DNA of 64,000 nucleotides from Parvimonas sp. oral taxon 110 str. F0139 (GCF_000214475.1 NZ_AFII01000001.1:620001-684000), one strand, 5' to 3'; shown: positions 11,385 through 21,033, numbered from the stretch's first letter. Made by a program: numbers and translations. Notes: generated by a model from the sequence alone, not told the origin.

Positions 11385-12029
11385 TTATTCTGAAATTATT
11401 TTTACACTTGCACTTACACCTAATCTGTCAGCACCTAATTCAATCATTTTTAAAGCAGTAGCCTTATCTCTTATTCCTCCACTAGCTTTAACTTTTGCTT
11501 TGTCTCCTACAGTTTTTTTCATAAGTGCAACAACATGTTCATTTGCACCTGAAGTGCTAAACCCTGTTGAAGTTTTTACAAATTCAGCTCCAGCCTTAAC
11601 ACAAAGTTCAGAAACTTTTACAATTTCTTCATCAGTTAATAGACAAGTTTCTATAATAACTTTTAAAAGTGCTTTTCCTCTTGTTGCATCTACAAGTGCC
11701 TTTATATCATTAAATACAAAGTCTAAATCATTTGATTTTAAAGCACCTATATTGATTACCATATCAATTTCATTTGCACCATTTTTGATTGCATTTTCAG
11801 TTTCAAAAACTTTACTTTCTGTTGTCATTGCTCCTAGTGGAAATCCTACAACAGTACAAACTTTAGTATTTGAACCTTTTAAGTTTTCAGCACATCTTTT
11901 TACATGACAACCATTTACACAAACAGAGAAAAAGTCATATTTTTTAGCTTCTTCACAAAGTTTATCTATCATTTCATAAGTAGTATCTGCCTTTAATGCA
12001 GTATGATCCATATATCTATTTAATTCCAT
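11385..12029 (-). CDS. deoC: deoxyribose-phosphate aldolase
   Basis: DeoC splits 2-deoxyribose 5-phosphate into acetaldehyde and glyceraldehyde 3-phosphate. The 214-residue protein begins [15 protein letters not shown], carries [11 protein letters not shown] and [14 protein letters not shown], the Schiff-base lysine in [11 protein letters not shown], and [14 protein letters not shown]. Its start overlaps the deoD stop by one base (TAATG), so the two are translationally coupled. Together they break down purine deoxynucleosides for carbon and energy. A phosphopentomutase gene, which would link the two steps, is not present here. Confidence 0.97.
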   Translation of the reverse strand: MELNRYMDHTALKADTTYEMIDKLCEEAKKYDFFSVCVNGCHVKRCAENLKGSNTKVCTVVGFPLGAMTTESKVFETENAIKNGANEIDMVINIGALKSNDLDFVFNDIKALVDATRGKALLKVIIETCLLTDEEIVKVSELCVKAGAEFVKTSTGFSTSGANEHVVALMKKTVGDKAKVKASGGIRDKATALKMIELGADRLGVSASVKIISE

Positions 12030-12727
12030 TATGCTATCTCCAATGCTAATTTCATCATAGTTGTAAAACTATTTTGTCTTTCTTCAGGAGTTGTAATTTC
12101 TTTAAAATGGAATGAATCTGATACAGTTAATATTGTAATTGCATTAACCCCTGCATAATTAGCATTACAATAAAGAGCATAACTTTCCATATCCACTGCT
12201 AGAACTCCCATTTGTGCCCATTTTTTCCAATCTTCAGATGAAGCGTTATAGAAAATATCAGAACAGAAAATATTACCTACATTGATATCAATATTTTGTT
12301 CTTTTGATGCTTCATAAGTTTTTCTTAAAAGTTCCCAAGAACAGTTTGCTGAATATGTTCCATCTAATTTATATTGATGTGCAAAGTTTGAATCTGTTGA
12401 AGCAGCCATTCCTACAACTACATCATATAATTTAAGTTTATCACTATAAGCTCCACAAGAACCAATTCTGATTAAATTCTTAACTCCATAAAAATGGATT
12501 AATTCATAAGAGTAAATTCCAATTGATGGAACACCCATTCCGCTTCCCATAACTGAAACTTTTTTTCCTTTGTAAGTTCCTGTGTAACCTAACATTCCTC
12601 TTACATCATTAAATAATGTAACATCTTCTAAAAAATTTTCTGCAATAAACTTAGCTCTTAAAGGATCTCCTGGCATTAAGACAGTTTCTGCAATTTCTCC
12701 TTCTATCGCTCTATTGTGTGGTGTCAT
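12029..12727 (-). CDS. deoD: purine nucleoside phosphorylase, DeoD type
   Basis: The 232-residue enzyme phosphorolyses purine (deoxy)nucleosides to base and (deoxy)ribose 1-phosphate. It has the hexameric DeoD-type pattern: [26 protein letters not shown], then [31 protein letters not shown], and [12 protein letters not shown] with the substrate-binding glutamate, followed by TVSDSFHF. It opens a two-gene operon with deoC. The upstream gap 12728-12807 contains a GGAGG site and AT-rich sequence. Confidence 0.97.
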   Translation of the reverse strand: MTPHNRAIEGEIAETVLMPGDPLRAKFIAENFLEDVTLFNDVRGMLGYTGTYKGKKVSVMGSGMGVPSIGIYSYELIHFYGVKNLIRIGSCGAYSDKLKLYDVVVGMAASTDSNFAHQYKLDGTYSANCSWELLRKTYEASKEQNIDINVGNIFCSDIFYNASSEDWKKWAQMGVLAVDMESYALYCNANYAGVNAITILTVSDSFHFKEITTPEERQNSFTTMMKLALEIA

Positions 12728-12807
12728 AAAAAACCTCCTTAATTATCTTTTATCTTACATAATATTAACATAAAAACTCTATTTTTTCAAGAATAATAGC
12801 CTAAATT

Positions 12808-13275
12808 CTAAATATCACAAGAGTTTAAATCCAACAATAATTGATGAACAGTCTTTTTAAATACAGGATGAATTTTATCCGGACTTATCTCATTCATAGG
12901 CTCTAAAACAAAAGACCTTTTTTGTATTTCAATATGTGGAACTTTTAAATCTTCTTCATCAATTATTAAATCTTCATAGAATAAAATATCTAAGTCAATA
13001 ATTCTTGGCCCCCATTTGATTATTCTAACTCGTCCCATATCAAGCTCTATTTTCAAAAGAACTCCTAAAAGCTCTCTAGGACTAAGCTTTGTCTCAGCTA
13101 TACAAACTGCATTTACAAAGTTATCCTGTTCTGTATAACCATAAGGCTCAGTTTCTATATAAGTTGAAACTTTTTCAACTAAAACTCCTCTTTCGTTCAT
13201 CATCTTAATTGCTAAATCAAGATTTTTCCGACCTTCTCCCATATTACTACCTAAAGCAATCCAAACTTTACTCAT
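12808..13275 (-). CDS. folK: 6-hydroxymethyl-7,8-dihydropterin pyrophosphokinase
   Basis: FolK activates the pterin for joining to para-aminobenzoate in folate synthesis. The 155-residue protein shows IALGSNMGEGRKNLDLAI at the start, ETEPYG, and the signature GRVRIIKWGPRIIDLDILFYED near residue 90, then VPHIEIQKRSFVLEPM. It begins 8 bases after folP. The usual neighbours folE and folB are not in the window, so only half of the pathway is encoded here. Confidence 0.95.
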   Translation of the reverse strand: MSKVWIALGSNMGEGRKNLDLAIKMMNERGVLVEKVSTYIETEPYGYTEQDNFVNAVCIAETKLSPRELLGVLLKIELDMGRVRIIKWGPRIIDLDILFYEDLIIDEEDLKVPHIEIQKRSFVLEPMNEISPDKIHPVFKKTVHQLLLDLNSCDI

Positions 13276-13283
13276 AAGTCCTC

Positions 13284-14258
13284 CTATTTTTTATATGCTC
13301 CAAAATTAATATCTTCGCTTTTATCTGCCATTCTAATTGCATCTCCAATTAAAATTGCTAAAAAATGTTTATCAAAATCATGAACTCTTAGGATATTTAC
13401 ACCTTTAAAAGATGCAATCGCACTTAAATATGCAGATGCCAAATCTACATTAGAAAGTCCCTCTTCTGTTTTTATATCTGAGTCAATATTATTTTCAGTT
13501 AAAATATTTACTACAAATCTCTTTCTAGAAACTCCTAAAAATGATAAATATCCCATATTATGAATTCTATCTATTCCCTTAATCAATTCTAAGTTTTCTC
13601 TTTTCGTAAGTGCAAAACCGATGCCTGGATCCAAACAAATTCTTGACTTATCTATGCCTTTTGAAATAGCAATCTTCAAAGTTTTATTAAAACACTCTTT
13701 CATCATATCTAAAATATCTAAACTTTGGAAATATTCCAAATCTTTATCCGTTATAAAAGAATTTTTGCCAAACTTTGGAAAAATTTTTGAGCCTTCATGT
13801 TCTGGCCTTATGATTACGGGATTAAACATCATAATATATCCAACATTTGAATTTGCAATGACATCAACCATTTTTTCATCACCGAGTAAACCTGTAATAT
13901 CGTTAATAATATCCGAGCCTGCATCTATTGCTGCCTTAGCAACTTCAGATTTCCAAGTATCAACTGAAATTACAACATCCATTTCAGACTTTATTGCCTT
14001 GATAATCGGAACAATTCTTTCAATCTCTTCTTCTACGGAAATTAATTTACTTCCAGGTCTTGTGGACTCTCCACCTATATCAAGCATATATGCCCCTTTT
14101 GAAACAAGCTCATTTGCTCTTTTTACAGCTCTATCAATATCAAAGTATTTTACACCATCTGAAAAAGAATCTGGTGTCACATTCAAAATTGAACATAACT
14201 TTGTACTTTCTCCATTTTTGATTGACTTACTCGCAAACTTAAATTCAATATCACTCAT
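13284..14258 (-). CDS. folP: dihydropteroate synthase
   Basis: The enzyme condenses para-aminobenzoate with the activated pterin and is the sulfonamide target. The 324-residue product has the classic blocks: LNVTPDSFSDG near residue 30, MLDIGGESTRPGS, VISVDTWKSEVAKAAIDAG, DIINDITG, ICLDPGIGFA and FLGVSRKRF. It is longer than usual (about 270-280). The extra length lies after residue 140, where MMFNPVIIRPEHEGSK and a lysine/aspartate-rich loop replace the common MHM segment. GGGGGT precedes ATG at 14258, so I prefer that start over one four codons upstream. Confidence 0.93.
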   Translation of the reverse strand: MSDIEFKFASKSIKNGESTKLCSILNVTPDSFSDGVKYFDIDRAVKRANELVSKGAYMLDIGGESTRPGSKLISVEEEIERIVPIIKAIKSEMDVVISVDTWKSEVAKAAIDAGSDIINDITGLLGDEKMVDVIANSNVGYIMMFNPVIIRPEHEGSKIFPKFGKNSFITDKDLEYFQSLDILDMMKECFNKTLKIAISKGIDKSRICLDPGIGFALTKRENLELIKGIDRIHNMGYLSFLGVSRKRFVVNILTENNIDSDIKTEEGLSNVDLASAYLSAIASFKGVNILRVHDFDKHFLAILIGDAIRMADKSEDINFGAYKK

Positions 14259-14329
14259 AAAGACCCCCATATAAAATAATTTTAATTATTATATGTTTAT
14301 TATATTAAATAAAACTTAAAATATCAACA

Positions 14330-14360
14330 TAAAAAAATCAGCTAATCGCTTAGCTGATTT
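14330..14360 (-). terminator. intrinsic terminator after pepD
   Basis: AATCAGCTAA (14336-14345) pairs with TTAGCTGATT (14350-14359) around a 4-base loop, with a T tail on the minus strand. Confidence 0.9.
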
Positions 14361-14377
14361 TCAATAAAATTTTAAAA

Positions 14378-15766
14378 TTAATTTTTTGCAATTTCTTCAA
14401 TTAATTTTAGCGTAAAGTCATAAACTCTTTCTGTTGATGGAATTGAAAGATTTTCTTGTGGAGTATGTGCTCCTCTGATGTCAGGTCCGAATGAAATCAA
14501 CTCAAGATTTGGATATTTTTCATAGATTGCTCCACATTCAAGTCCTGCATGAACTACAATATTTTCAAATTCTTTTCCAGTTAAGTCTTTATAAACTTTA
14601 TTTGCATATTTTTGTAATGTTGAATTTTCTTTCTTTTCCCATGAAGGATAACCGCCCAAAAATTCATGTTTTAAACCTAATTTTTCAGCAATTTTAGCAA
14701 AAGATGACTTCATATCTGCAAAAATACTCAATGAAGATGAACGGATTGAATCGCGAATTAAAATTTCATTTTCAGTTGTTTGAACTATTGCAAGATTTGA
14801 TGAACTGATAATACCGGTTTCATCTTTTGAATTTACCCCTGTTGGCAATTCTTCTAAAATATCAACTAGAGTATTTTTTAATGCGTTTGTTAAAATTTTT
14901 CCATTAAATGTTTCTTTTTTATCTATTGTAAGTTGTTCTTCACCATTGTATTTTTCTGTAAATTTAGCAATTAATTCATCTAATTTTGGTGAATTTTCAA
15001 TTACAATTTCGCCAACTCTAGGAATTGCATTATCTTTATTTCCACAGTTTACACTGGAGATTGAAAGTCCGCTCTCTTTTATAAATTCAGCAATTGTTTT
15101 AATCATATTTCTTCTATTTTTGCCGATTTCCATTCCTGAATGTCCGCCTAGATATCCGTCAAAATGAAGTTTAACAAGCTCTACTTCCTTATTTTCAAAT
15201 TTTAATTCCAAATTTGTTTTAAATAAAGTACCACCAGCGGAACCAAGAGTTAAAATACCTTCTTCTTCGGAATCGATATTAAAAAGATATTTTCCTTTTA
15301 AAAGACCTTTTTCAAGTCCTAAAGCTCCTGCCATTGTAGTTTCTTCAGTAACTGTAATAAGTACTTCAAGTTCAGGGTGAATCAAAGTTTCATCTTCCAA
15401 GATAGCCATTGCCATTGCAACTGCAATTCCGTCATCTGCTCCAAGTGTAGTATTATTTGCAAAAAGTAAATCATCTTTAACTACCCATTCAATTTTATCT
15501 GTTGCAAAATTATGTTTTGAGCTTGTAGCTTTTTCACAAACCATATCCATATGTCCTTGTAGGATTATTCCAGGTTTGTTTTCATATCCCTTTGTTGCAG
15601 GTTTTCTTATATAGACATTAAGAATATCATCTTGTTTTGTTTCAAGTCCTAATTTTTTACCAAAATTATAAATGTAATCAGATACTGCCTTTTCATTATG
15701 TGATTCACGAGGAATATCTGAAAGTTCTCTAAAATAGTGAAAAACTCTTTCTGGCTTTAAATTCAT
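14378..15766 (-). CDS. pepD: aminoacyl-histidine dipeptidase (PepD-like M20 peptidase)
   Basis: This 462-residue cytosolic zinc dipeptidase belongs to the M20C group. Metal and catalytic blocks are visible: QGHMDMVCEK near residue 72, LGADDGIAVAMAMAI near 115, VTEETTMAGALGLE, FNIDSEEEG, and HAGLECGAIYEKYP near the C-terminus. It is encoded 2 bases after pepT, and its ribosome binding site lies inside the pepT end, so the two peptidase genes form one unit. They would recycle di- and tripeptides, fitting an amino acid-fermenting anaerobe. Confidence 0.93.
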   Translation of the reverse strand: MNLKPERVFHYFRELSDIPRESHNEKAVSDYIYNFGKKLGLETKQDDILNVYIRKPATKGYENKPGIILQGHMDMVCEKATSSKHNFATDKIEWVVKDDLLFANNTTLGADDGIAVAMAMAILEDETLIHPELEVLITVTEETTMAGALGLEKGLLKGKYLFNIDSEEEGILTLGSAGGTLFKTNLELKFENKEVELVKLHFDGYLGGHSGMEIGKNRRNMIKTIAEFIKESGLSISSVNCGNKDNAIPRVGEIVIENSPKLDELIAKFTEKYNGEEQLTIDKKETFNGKILTNALKNTLVDILEELPTGVNSKDETGIISSSNLAIVQTTENEILIRDSIRSSSLSIFADMKSSFAKIAEKLGLKHEFLGGYPSWEKKENSTLQKYANKVYKDLTGKEFENIVVHAGLECGAIYEKYPNLELISFGPDIRGAHTPQENLSIPSTERVYDFTLKLIEEIAKN

Positions 15767-15767
15767 A

Positions 15768-16978
15768 TTATTCTCCTTTTACAATGTTTTCTACAATTTT
15801 TACAAGTAATTCTGAACCTTTTTCCATATATGAAATAGGAACAAATTCATATCTACCATGGAAATTAAATCCACCAGCAAAAATATTTGGACAAGGAAGT
15901 CCCATGAAAGAAAGTCTTGATCCGTCAGTACCACCTCTAATTGCTTGAATTTTTGGAGTAATTCCAATTTCAACCATTGAATTATAGGCAAGGTCAATTA
16001 TATCTTTTCTATCTTCTAATTTTTCTCTCATATTGTAATATGAATCTTTAAGTTCTAAAGTAATTGAATTATCATATCTGAAATTTAAAACTTCAACTAT
16101 TTTTTCATATATTCTTTTTTATTTTCAAATTTTACTCTATCAAAATCTCTTATAATAAATTCCATATGAGTATTTTCAGTATCACCTTTCATTTCTAATA
16201 GATGATAAAAACCGTCATATCCTTCTGTATGTTCTGGTCTTTCATTTGCAGGTAACATTGATAAAAGATTATGAGCAACCATAAGTGAATTTCTCATAAT
16301 ATCTTTTGCTGAACCCGGATGAACATTTTTACCTTTAATATCCACAATTGCACTGCAAGCATTGAAACTTTCATATTCAAGTTCTCCAATAGGTCCACCG
16401 TCAATTGTATAAGCAAAGTCTGCTCCAAATTTTTTAACATCAAAATGGTCTGCTCCACGTCCTATTTCTTCATCAGGAGTAAAGCCTATTGAAATATCAC
16501 CATGTGGTAAATTATTTGATGTAATTTTTTGAATTGCATCCATAATAATTGCAATTCCTGACTTATCATCTGCCCCCAATAAAGTATTTCCATCAGTTGT
16601 TATTAATCTTTCTCCCACAACTTCTTTTAAGCAAGGAAATTCTTTTACAGACATCGTCACTTCATCATTTAACTTAATATCTCCACCTTTGTAATCAACA
16701 AATTGAGGATTTACATTTGCTCCGGTAAGTTCTGTTGCAGTATCCATATGTGCAATAAAACCAACTTTTTTTAGATTGTTTTCTACATTTGATTTCAAAT
16801 GAGCATAAACATAACCCTTTTCATCAATATGAGCATTTTCAATTCCCATTTCTTTTAATTGCTTTACAAGTAAATTTCCTAAGTTCTTTTGTTTCTCTGA
16901 AGAAGGAACTGTTTCAGACTTAGGATTTGATTGAGTGTCCATTTTTGCATATTCCACAAAACGATCTACTATATTCAT
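15768..16978 (-). CDS. pepT: peptidase T (tripeptidase), frame interrupted once
   Basis: PepT removes the N-terminal residue of tripeptides with a dinuclear zinc centre. Motifs are IAHMDTATELTG, TTDGNTLLGADDKSGIAIIM, GFTPDEEIGRGADHFD, AYTIDGGPIGELEYE, and in the C-terminal part RGGTDGSRLSFMGLPCPNIFAGG. The N-terminal 293 codons end at a stop near 16097. The rest of the protein continues in the next frame if one base is added to the six-T run at 16100-16105. The restored length is about 403 residues, normal for PepT. Start 16978 follows GGAGGT. I treat this as an intact gene with a probable homopolymer error. Confidence 0.9.
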
Positions 16979-17033
16979 AACTACCTCCAAATAATTTATT
17001 TCATATCTATTTTACCACAATTTTAAAATTAAA

Positions 17034-17064
17034 AAAGATAGCAATTATCTTCTGCTATCTTTTC
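17034..17064 (-). terminator. intrinsic terminator after the J-domain gene
   Basis: AAAGATAGCA and TGCTATCTTT pair across 17034-17064 around a 10-base loop, with T residues on the minus-strand side. The stop codon of the J-domain gene lies in the stem. Confidence 0.8.
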
Positions 17065-17849
17065 ATTTGATTATATCTTTTTATATTTTCTTCTGTTAAA
17101 AATTCAAAGGCTGAATTAATCTCTTGAAATTTTTCAGTTGTATCTGTATCTCTATTCAAATCTGGATGATATTTTTTTGCAAGTTTTCTATATTGCAACT
17201 TAACTTGATAGTAATCTATATCAAAAGTATTAAACTCTAAAACTCTACAAGCATTTTCGAATTTATTCTTAAAATCACTATATGGGTCATAACTTGCACC
17301 AGCATTTTGATAATATCCTTGATAACCTTGATATCCTCCATAGTATCCGCCTTGATTTGAAAAATATTCATTAAAAGCATTAAATCTTCTTTCCCATTCT
17401 TCTTGTTCTCGTCTTTGTCTTTCTTCTCTTTCTCTTTCATATTGTTCTTCTTGAGCTCTTTCATATTTTCTTTTATATTCTTTAAAAGATGAATATCCCT
17501 TATTATTCCCCAACAAGAAATTTCCATAATCATTCAAATACTCACATAAAGAATAATTAATATATCTTAGAAAAGAAATAAATTTCTTTCCCAAGAACGG
17601 AACTATGAAAAAGACAAAAATAATTAGCCAAAAAACTGGATTTGAAAGTAAAAATATAAGCACTAAAGGAAGTAAAAACGAACCCAAAGTTAAAAAAGCT
17701 ATTCCAATTAATACTAAAAATACGGAAATACTGCTTAGTAAATTTACAATATAAGATAAGCCTGTTACTATTGCTCCTAAAACTACATCCAAGACTTTTG
17801 AAAGTCCTAAAATAAATTTTCCAAAAAGTTTTTTCACATTATTCTCCAA
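17055..17849 (-). CDS. membrane-anchored J-domain protein
   Basis: The 264-residue protein has two or three hydrophobic segments in residues 10-105 (for example VFLVLIGIAFLTLGSFLLPL). A charged coiled-coil rich in E, R and Q (about 128-155) and a Gly/Tyr/Gln-rich linker follow. The C-terminal J domain (about 200-262) has the obligatory HPD in KKYHPDLNRD. J proteins stimulate DnaK. The anchor suggests recruitment to the membrane, but the client is unknown. It overlaps the upstream PC4-like gene by about 11 bases, so the pair is probably cotranslated. DnaJ itself has a different architecture (N-terminal J domain, zinc fingers). Confidence 0.85.
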   Translation of the reverse strand: MENNVKKLFGKFILGLSKVLDVVLGAIVTGLSYIVNLLSSISVFLVLIGIAFLTLGSFLLPLVLIFLLSNPVFWLIIFVFFIVPFLGKKFISFLRYINYSLCEYLNDYGNFLLGNNKGYSSFKEYKRKYERAQEEQYEREREERQRREQEEWERRFNAFNEYFSNQGGYYGGYQGYQGYYQNAGASYDPYSDFKNKFENACRVLEFNTFDIDYYQVKLQYRKLAKKYHPDLNRDTDTTEKFQEINSAFEFLTEENIKRYNQMKR

Positions 17850-18060
17850 ATTCTTCCTTTAAAATTTCATAAAGCGCTTGAGCTTCTTCTTTTGTAAGAG
17901 TTATACCTTTAGACATTCTTTCATGACTTGGATTCCAATCTCTTATATCGTATTTTGGTTCTCTTTCATTCCAACTAACTAAATTTAACTCTTTTCTCCA
18001 ACCTTTTTCATTTTCAGAAAGAATTCCTAATTCCTCTGCAATTTCGAATTTTAATTCCAT
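17839..18060 (-). CDS. YdbC-like PC4 family single-strand nucleic-acid-binding protein
   Basis: This 73-residue protein matches the bacterial YdbC group of the PC4/p15 fold. It starts MELKFEIAEELGILSENEKG, continues WRKELNLVSWNEREPKYDIRDW, and ends with KGITLTKEEAQALYEILKE. YdbC dimers bind single-stranded DNA or RNA with little sequence preference. Length is typical. It sits upstream of, and overlaps, the membrane J-protein gene. Confidence 0.85.
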   Translation of the reverse strand: MELKFEIAEELGILSENEKGWRKELNLVSWNEREPKYDIRDWNPSHERMSKGITLTKEEAQALYEILKEEFGE

Positions 18061-18133
18061 TTTCTCCTCCTAATTTAACATTCCATTTTTATTTGTAGGC
18101 AAAGAAGCTATAAATCCATCCATTAAACCATTT

Positions 18134-18886
18134 TTATTTTGTTAAAATTTCAATTGAATGATTTATATCTGCCTTTCTATTCTCAACTTTTTTCAATAAC
18201 TTTTGCATTCTCTCAACCTTTTTCTCATCAAGAGTGTCTTTACAGGATTCCCCAAGATTTTTTACTTCTCTTTGCAAAAATTTTAAATTATTCTCTAAAG
18301 TTCGAATATTTTCCGAATACTCATCAATATCAAAATCTATCGGATTTTTTATCAATCTTTCTTCTTCAATAGCTTTAAAAATTTTATTCATTGTTCTTTT
18401 GCTGTCATCAGCTTTTGCTTTTAGCGTCTTTTTCCAAAGTTCTTTATCCCAATTTTTACTATTTGTTTGAGGAGAAATTTCTTTCGCAATCGCCTTAAAG
18501 ACATCATCACAAGTGTTTTTTTCTTCTATATCAAGTTCGTCAAATAGTCCTACAAAATTTTTAACTTCATTTGAATTAAATCTTTTGCTATTTTTATTTT
18601 CTGAGTCTATAATTGTATAAACTTGACTTACATCTACAAAATTATCTGCAAATTCAAGAGTTTTTAAAATTTCTCCTGCCCTAAAAAGATTCATAACATC
18701 TCTTTCAAGAGACTTTTGAATTTTCATAAGATTTTCAATATTTTTTTTATATAAAAGTTTAAACTTTTCATCATCTTCTAAAACTAAGTCATTCCTAATT
18801 GAAATAATTTCCTCTTTTAAAAGTAATAATTCCGCTAAATTTTCTCTTAAATCATTATATTGATTATATAAATTTTCATTAATCAT
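18134..18886 (-). CDS. coiled-coil protein of unknown function, 250 residues
   Basis: I do not recognise a family. The protein is strongly charged, rich in E, K, D and N, without membrane segments or signal. Its start (NLYNQYNDLRENLAELLLLK) and its C-terminal third (ENIRTLENNLKFLQREVKN and following) look like long helices that could form coiled coils. The reading frame is complete, with codon use like its neighbours. Fifty-odd bases separate it from the GIY-YIG gene upstream. No functional inference is warranted. Confidence 0.7.
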   Translation of the reverse strand: MINENLYNQYNDLRENLAELLLLKEEIISIRNDLVLEDDEKFKLLYKKNIENLMKIQKSLERDVMNLFRAGEILKTLEFADNFVDVSQVYTIIDSENKNSKRFNSNEVKNFVGLFDELDIEEKNTCDDVFKAIAKEISPQTNSKNWDKELWKKTLKAKADDSKRTMNKIFKAIEEERLIKNPIDFDIDEYSENIRTLENNLKFLQREVKNLGESCKDTLDEKKVERMQKLLKKVENRKADINHSIEILTK

Positions 18887-18938
18887 TAAACATCACCTTC
18901 CATATAAGTAGAAAATTTGCTTTTATCAAAATTTAATA

Positions 18939-19169
18939 CTAATTTTTCTTTTTTAACCTATTCATCTTTTTTATCTTAATTTCTCTCTTAAGTGCTTCAG
19001 ACTTTGTTTCAAAAATTTCAAAATAAACGAGTTTTACAGGAGTCCTTCCTCTAGTATATTTTGCTCCACAGCTTGAATTGTGCTTTTCAAATCTAGCTTT
19101 TAAATCAGTTGTATAGCCAGTATAAAAACTTCCATCTTTACACTCCAACATATAAACAAAAGTCATCAT
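18939..19169 (-). CDS. GIY-YIG domain protein, YhbQ/UPF0213 type
   Basis: The 76-residue protein is a stand-alone GIY-YIG nuclease domain of the YhbQ group. It has FVYMLECKDGSFYTGYT (GIY and YIG equivalents), the conserved arginine in DLKARFEKHN, then KYTRGRTPVKLVYFE and SEALKREIKIKKM with the metal-binding glutamate. Members are thought to act in DNA repair, but the biological substrate is not settled. The start overlaps the last bases of recX (ATGA type overlap at 19166-19169), indicating coupling. Two adjacent ATG codons compete; either fits. Confidence 0.88.
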   Translation of the reverse strand: MMTFVYMLECKDGSFYTGYTTDLKARFEKHNSSCGAKYTRGRTPVKLVYFEIFETKSEALKREIKIKKMNRLKKKN

Positions 19170-19782
19170 AATATTTCCTTTAAAACATCATTTATAACAT
19201 CAAAACCAAAACCTCTATAAGCTAAATAGTTTATAATTTTTTGCTTTTTCTTGAATTTATCCTCTTCATTAGACAATAGGTTCAACTTTTTTATACCCAT
19301 TTTAAGGGCATTATCAAATTCTTCATCATATTCAAATTCATCTAAAAAGTCTTCAAAAATATTCTTAGAAATTCCTTTTTGAATTAATAAAGATTTGATT
19401 TTATTTTTTCCATATCCATTTAATTTTTCTTATCTTCAATAAATATCTCGCAATAGACTTTATCATTTAGATATTCCTCTTTTTCTAAAATATCCAAAAC
19501 TTCGTCTATAACATCTTCTGCAAAGTCATTTTCTTTAAGTTTTAATCTCACTTCATATTTTGTTTTCAATTTTCCAGAAATATAATTAATTGCTCTTGAC
19601 TTTGCTCTTTCAATATCTGAAAAATACTTCATTTCCAGAATTTCTTCTTCTGAAAAATCCATATCAACAGAAACTTTATACTTTTCAAAAATATTGTAAT
19701 TCAAAAGAAGTTTTGTTTCATCCTCAAAAATTACTTCAAAAACTTCTTTAGATTTACTATAATTTATACTTGTAACTTGCAT
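19166..19782 (-). CDS. recX: RecX-type recombination regulator, frame interrupted once
   Basis: RecX modulates RecA filaments. The first 120 codons include SRAINYISGKLKTKYEVRLKL and FAEDVIDEVLDILEKEEYLND, the helical repeats of the family, then meet a stop at 19420. If one base is restored in the five-T run at 19424-19428, the frame continues through NGYGKNKIKSLLIQKGIS and LAYRGFGFDVINDVLKEIL to a stop at 19166. This gives about 205 residues, a normal RecX length. The broken point lies in the conserved DxKxxNGxG-like region, so I infer a sequence error rather than a truncation. Confidence 0.8.
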
Positions 19783-19877
19783 TACTTAAATAATCCTATA
19801 ACAGTTGGTAATACTCCTACTACCATCATTAAAGCTAATATAAGTGCAATAATTCTAGTTGCTGTTTCTCTTTTCAT
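19782..19877 (-). CDS. 31-residue single-span membrane peptide
   Basis: A short frame between prfB and recX encodes MKRETATRIIALILALMMVV followed by GVLPTVIGLFK. It has a basic head and one hydrophobic helix. Its stop overlaps the recX start (TAATG), and the ATG at 19877 lies only 5 bases after the prfB stop. The tight packing and sensible composition argue for a real gene. Its role is unknown. Similar tiny membrane peptides occur in other Firmicutes but I cannot name a family with certainty. Confidence 0.6.
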   Translation of the reverse strand: MKRETATRIIALILALMMVVGVLPTVIGLFK

Positions 19878-19881
19878 AAAA

Positions 19882-20995
19882 TCACCTGCTTTTTTTTACT
19901 AACTCACATAAATATTGATTTATAAATTCATCAATATTCCCATTCATAACGGACTCCACATTTCCAGTCTCATAACCTGTCCTATGATCTTTTACAAGTG
20001 TATAAGGTTGAAAAACATAAGACCTTATCTGTGAACCCCATGCAATCTGAGAATATTTACCTTGAATATCTTCTATTTTTTCTCTATTTTCTTCCTGCTT
20101 TATAATCAAAAGCTTTGCAATAAGTTGTCTCATAGCTGTATCTTTATTAAACATTTGGCTTCTTTCAGATTGGCAGGAAACAGTTACTCCCGTTGGAATA
20201 TGAGTTATTCTAACTGCAGAATCTGTTTTATTAACATGTTGTCCACCTGCTCCACCAGATCTATAAGTATCAATTCGTAAATCTTTAGGATTTATTTCAA
20301 TATCAGTAATTTCTTCAATTTCTGGAAAAACATCTACACTTGCAAAACTTGTATGTCTCTTATTTGAAGAATCATAAGGAGAAATTCTAACAAGTCTATG
20401 AACTCCTTTTTCCCCTTTTAAAAATCCATAGGCATTTTTTCCCTCAACTTTTAAAGTAACAGACTTAATTCCTCCTTCAGTATCAGAATTGTAATCCAAA
20501 ATTGAAAAAGAAAAACCCTTGCTGCTAATCCATCTTGTATATAGACGTTGTAACATTTCAGTCCAGTCTTGTGCATCTGTGCCACCTGCACCAGCATGAA
20601 TTTCTAAAATGGCATTATTTGAGTCATATTCTCCAACCATTAAGGTATTTAATTTCAATGATAAATATTCCTTTTCAATATTGAGAATATTCTTTAATGC
20701 TTCTTTTTCATATTCCATAAATTCTTCGTCAGATAGAATTTCTAAAAATTCTACAGAATCTACAATTTTTTGGTTTAGACAAGTAAAAGTTTCAATCTTA
20801 AATTTTAAATTTTTCATATTATCTAAAATTGACTTTGCACTTTTAGAATCATTCCAAAAATCTTCCTTAAAGCTCTGAGCTTCAAGACTCCTATATTCAT
20901 CCTCTAACTTGGAAATGTCAAAGTGAATCACCAATTTCTGATAAATTTTGTTGCAGTTTTTTTAACCTTTCAATTACTGTACTTAAATTTTCCAT
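19882..20995 (-). CDS. prfB: peptide chain release factor 2, with programmed +1 frameshift
   Basis: RF2 releases peptides at UGA and UAA. Translation starts at ATG 20995 after a GGAGGAGA site. After 25 codons it meets an in-frame UGA (20918-20920) in the classic slippery context CTT TGA C. A +1 shift skips one T and continues in the frame that runs to 19882 (about 370 residues in all). RF2 thereby controls its own synthesis. Later motifs are SGGAGGQHVNKTDSAVRITH (GGQ catalytic loop) and ISPYDSSNKRHTSF in the codon-recognition loop, where the usual SPF is SPY. The Shine-Dalgarno-like stimulator upstream of CTT is weak (GGTGA). Confidence 0.95.
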
Positions 20996-21033
20996 CTCTC
21001 CTCCAACGACAACAATAAAATACAATCTTTTCA

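Noticed and set aside
20918..20920. UGA in prfB as a third selenocysteine codon
   Set aside because: The CTT TGA C context at codon 26 is the known RF2 frameshift site, and the downstream frame is +1, not the same frame.
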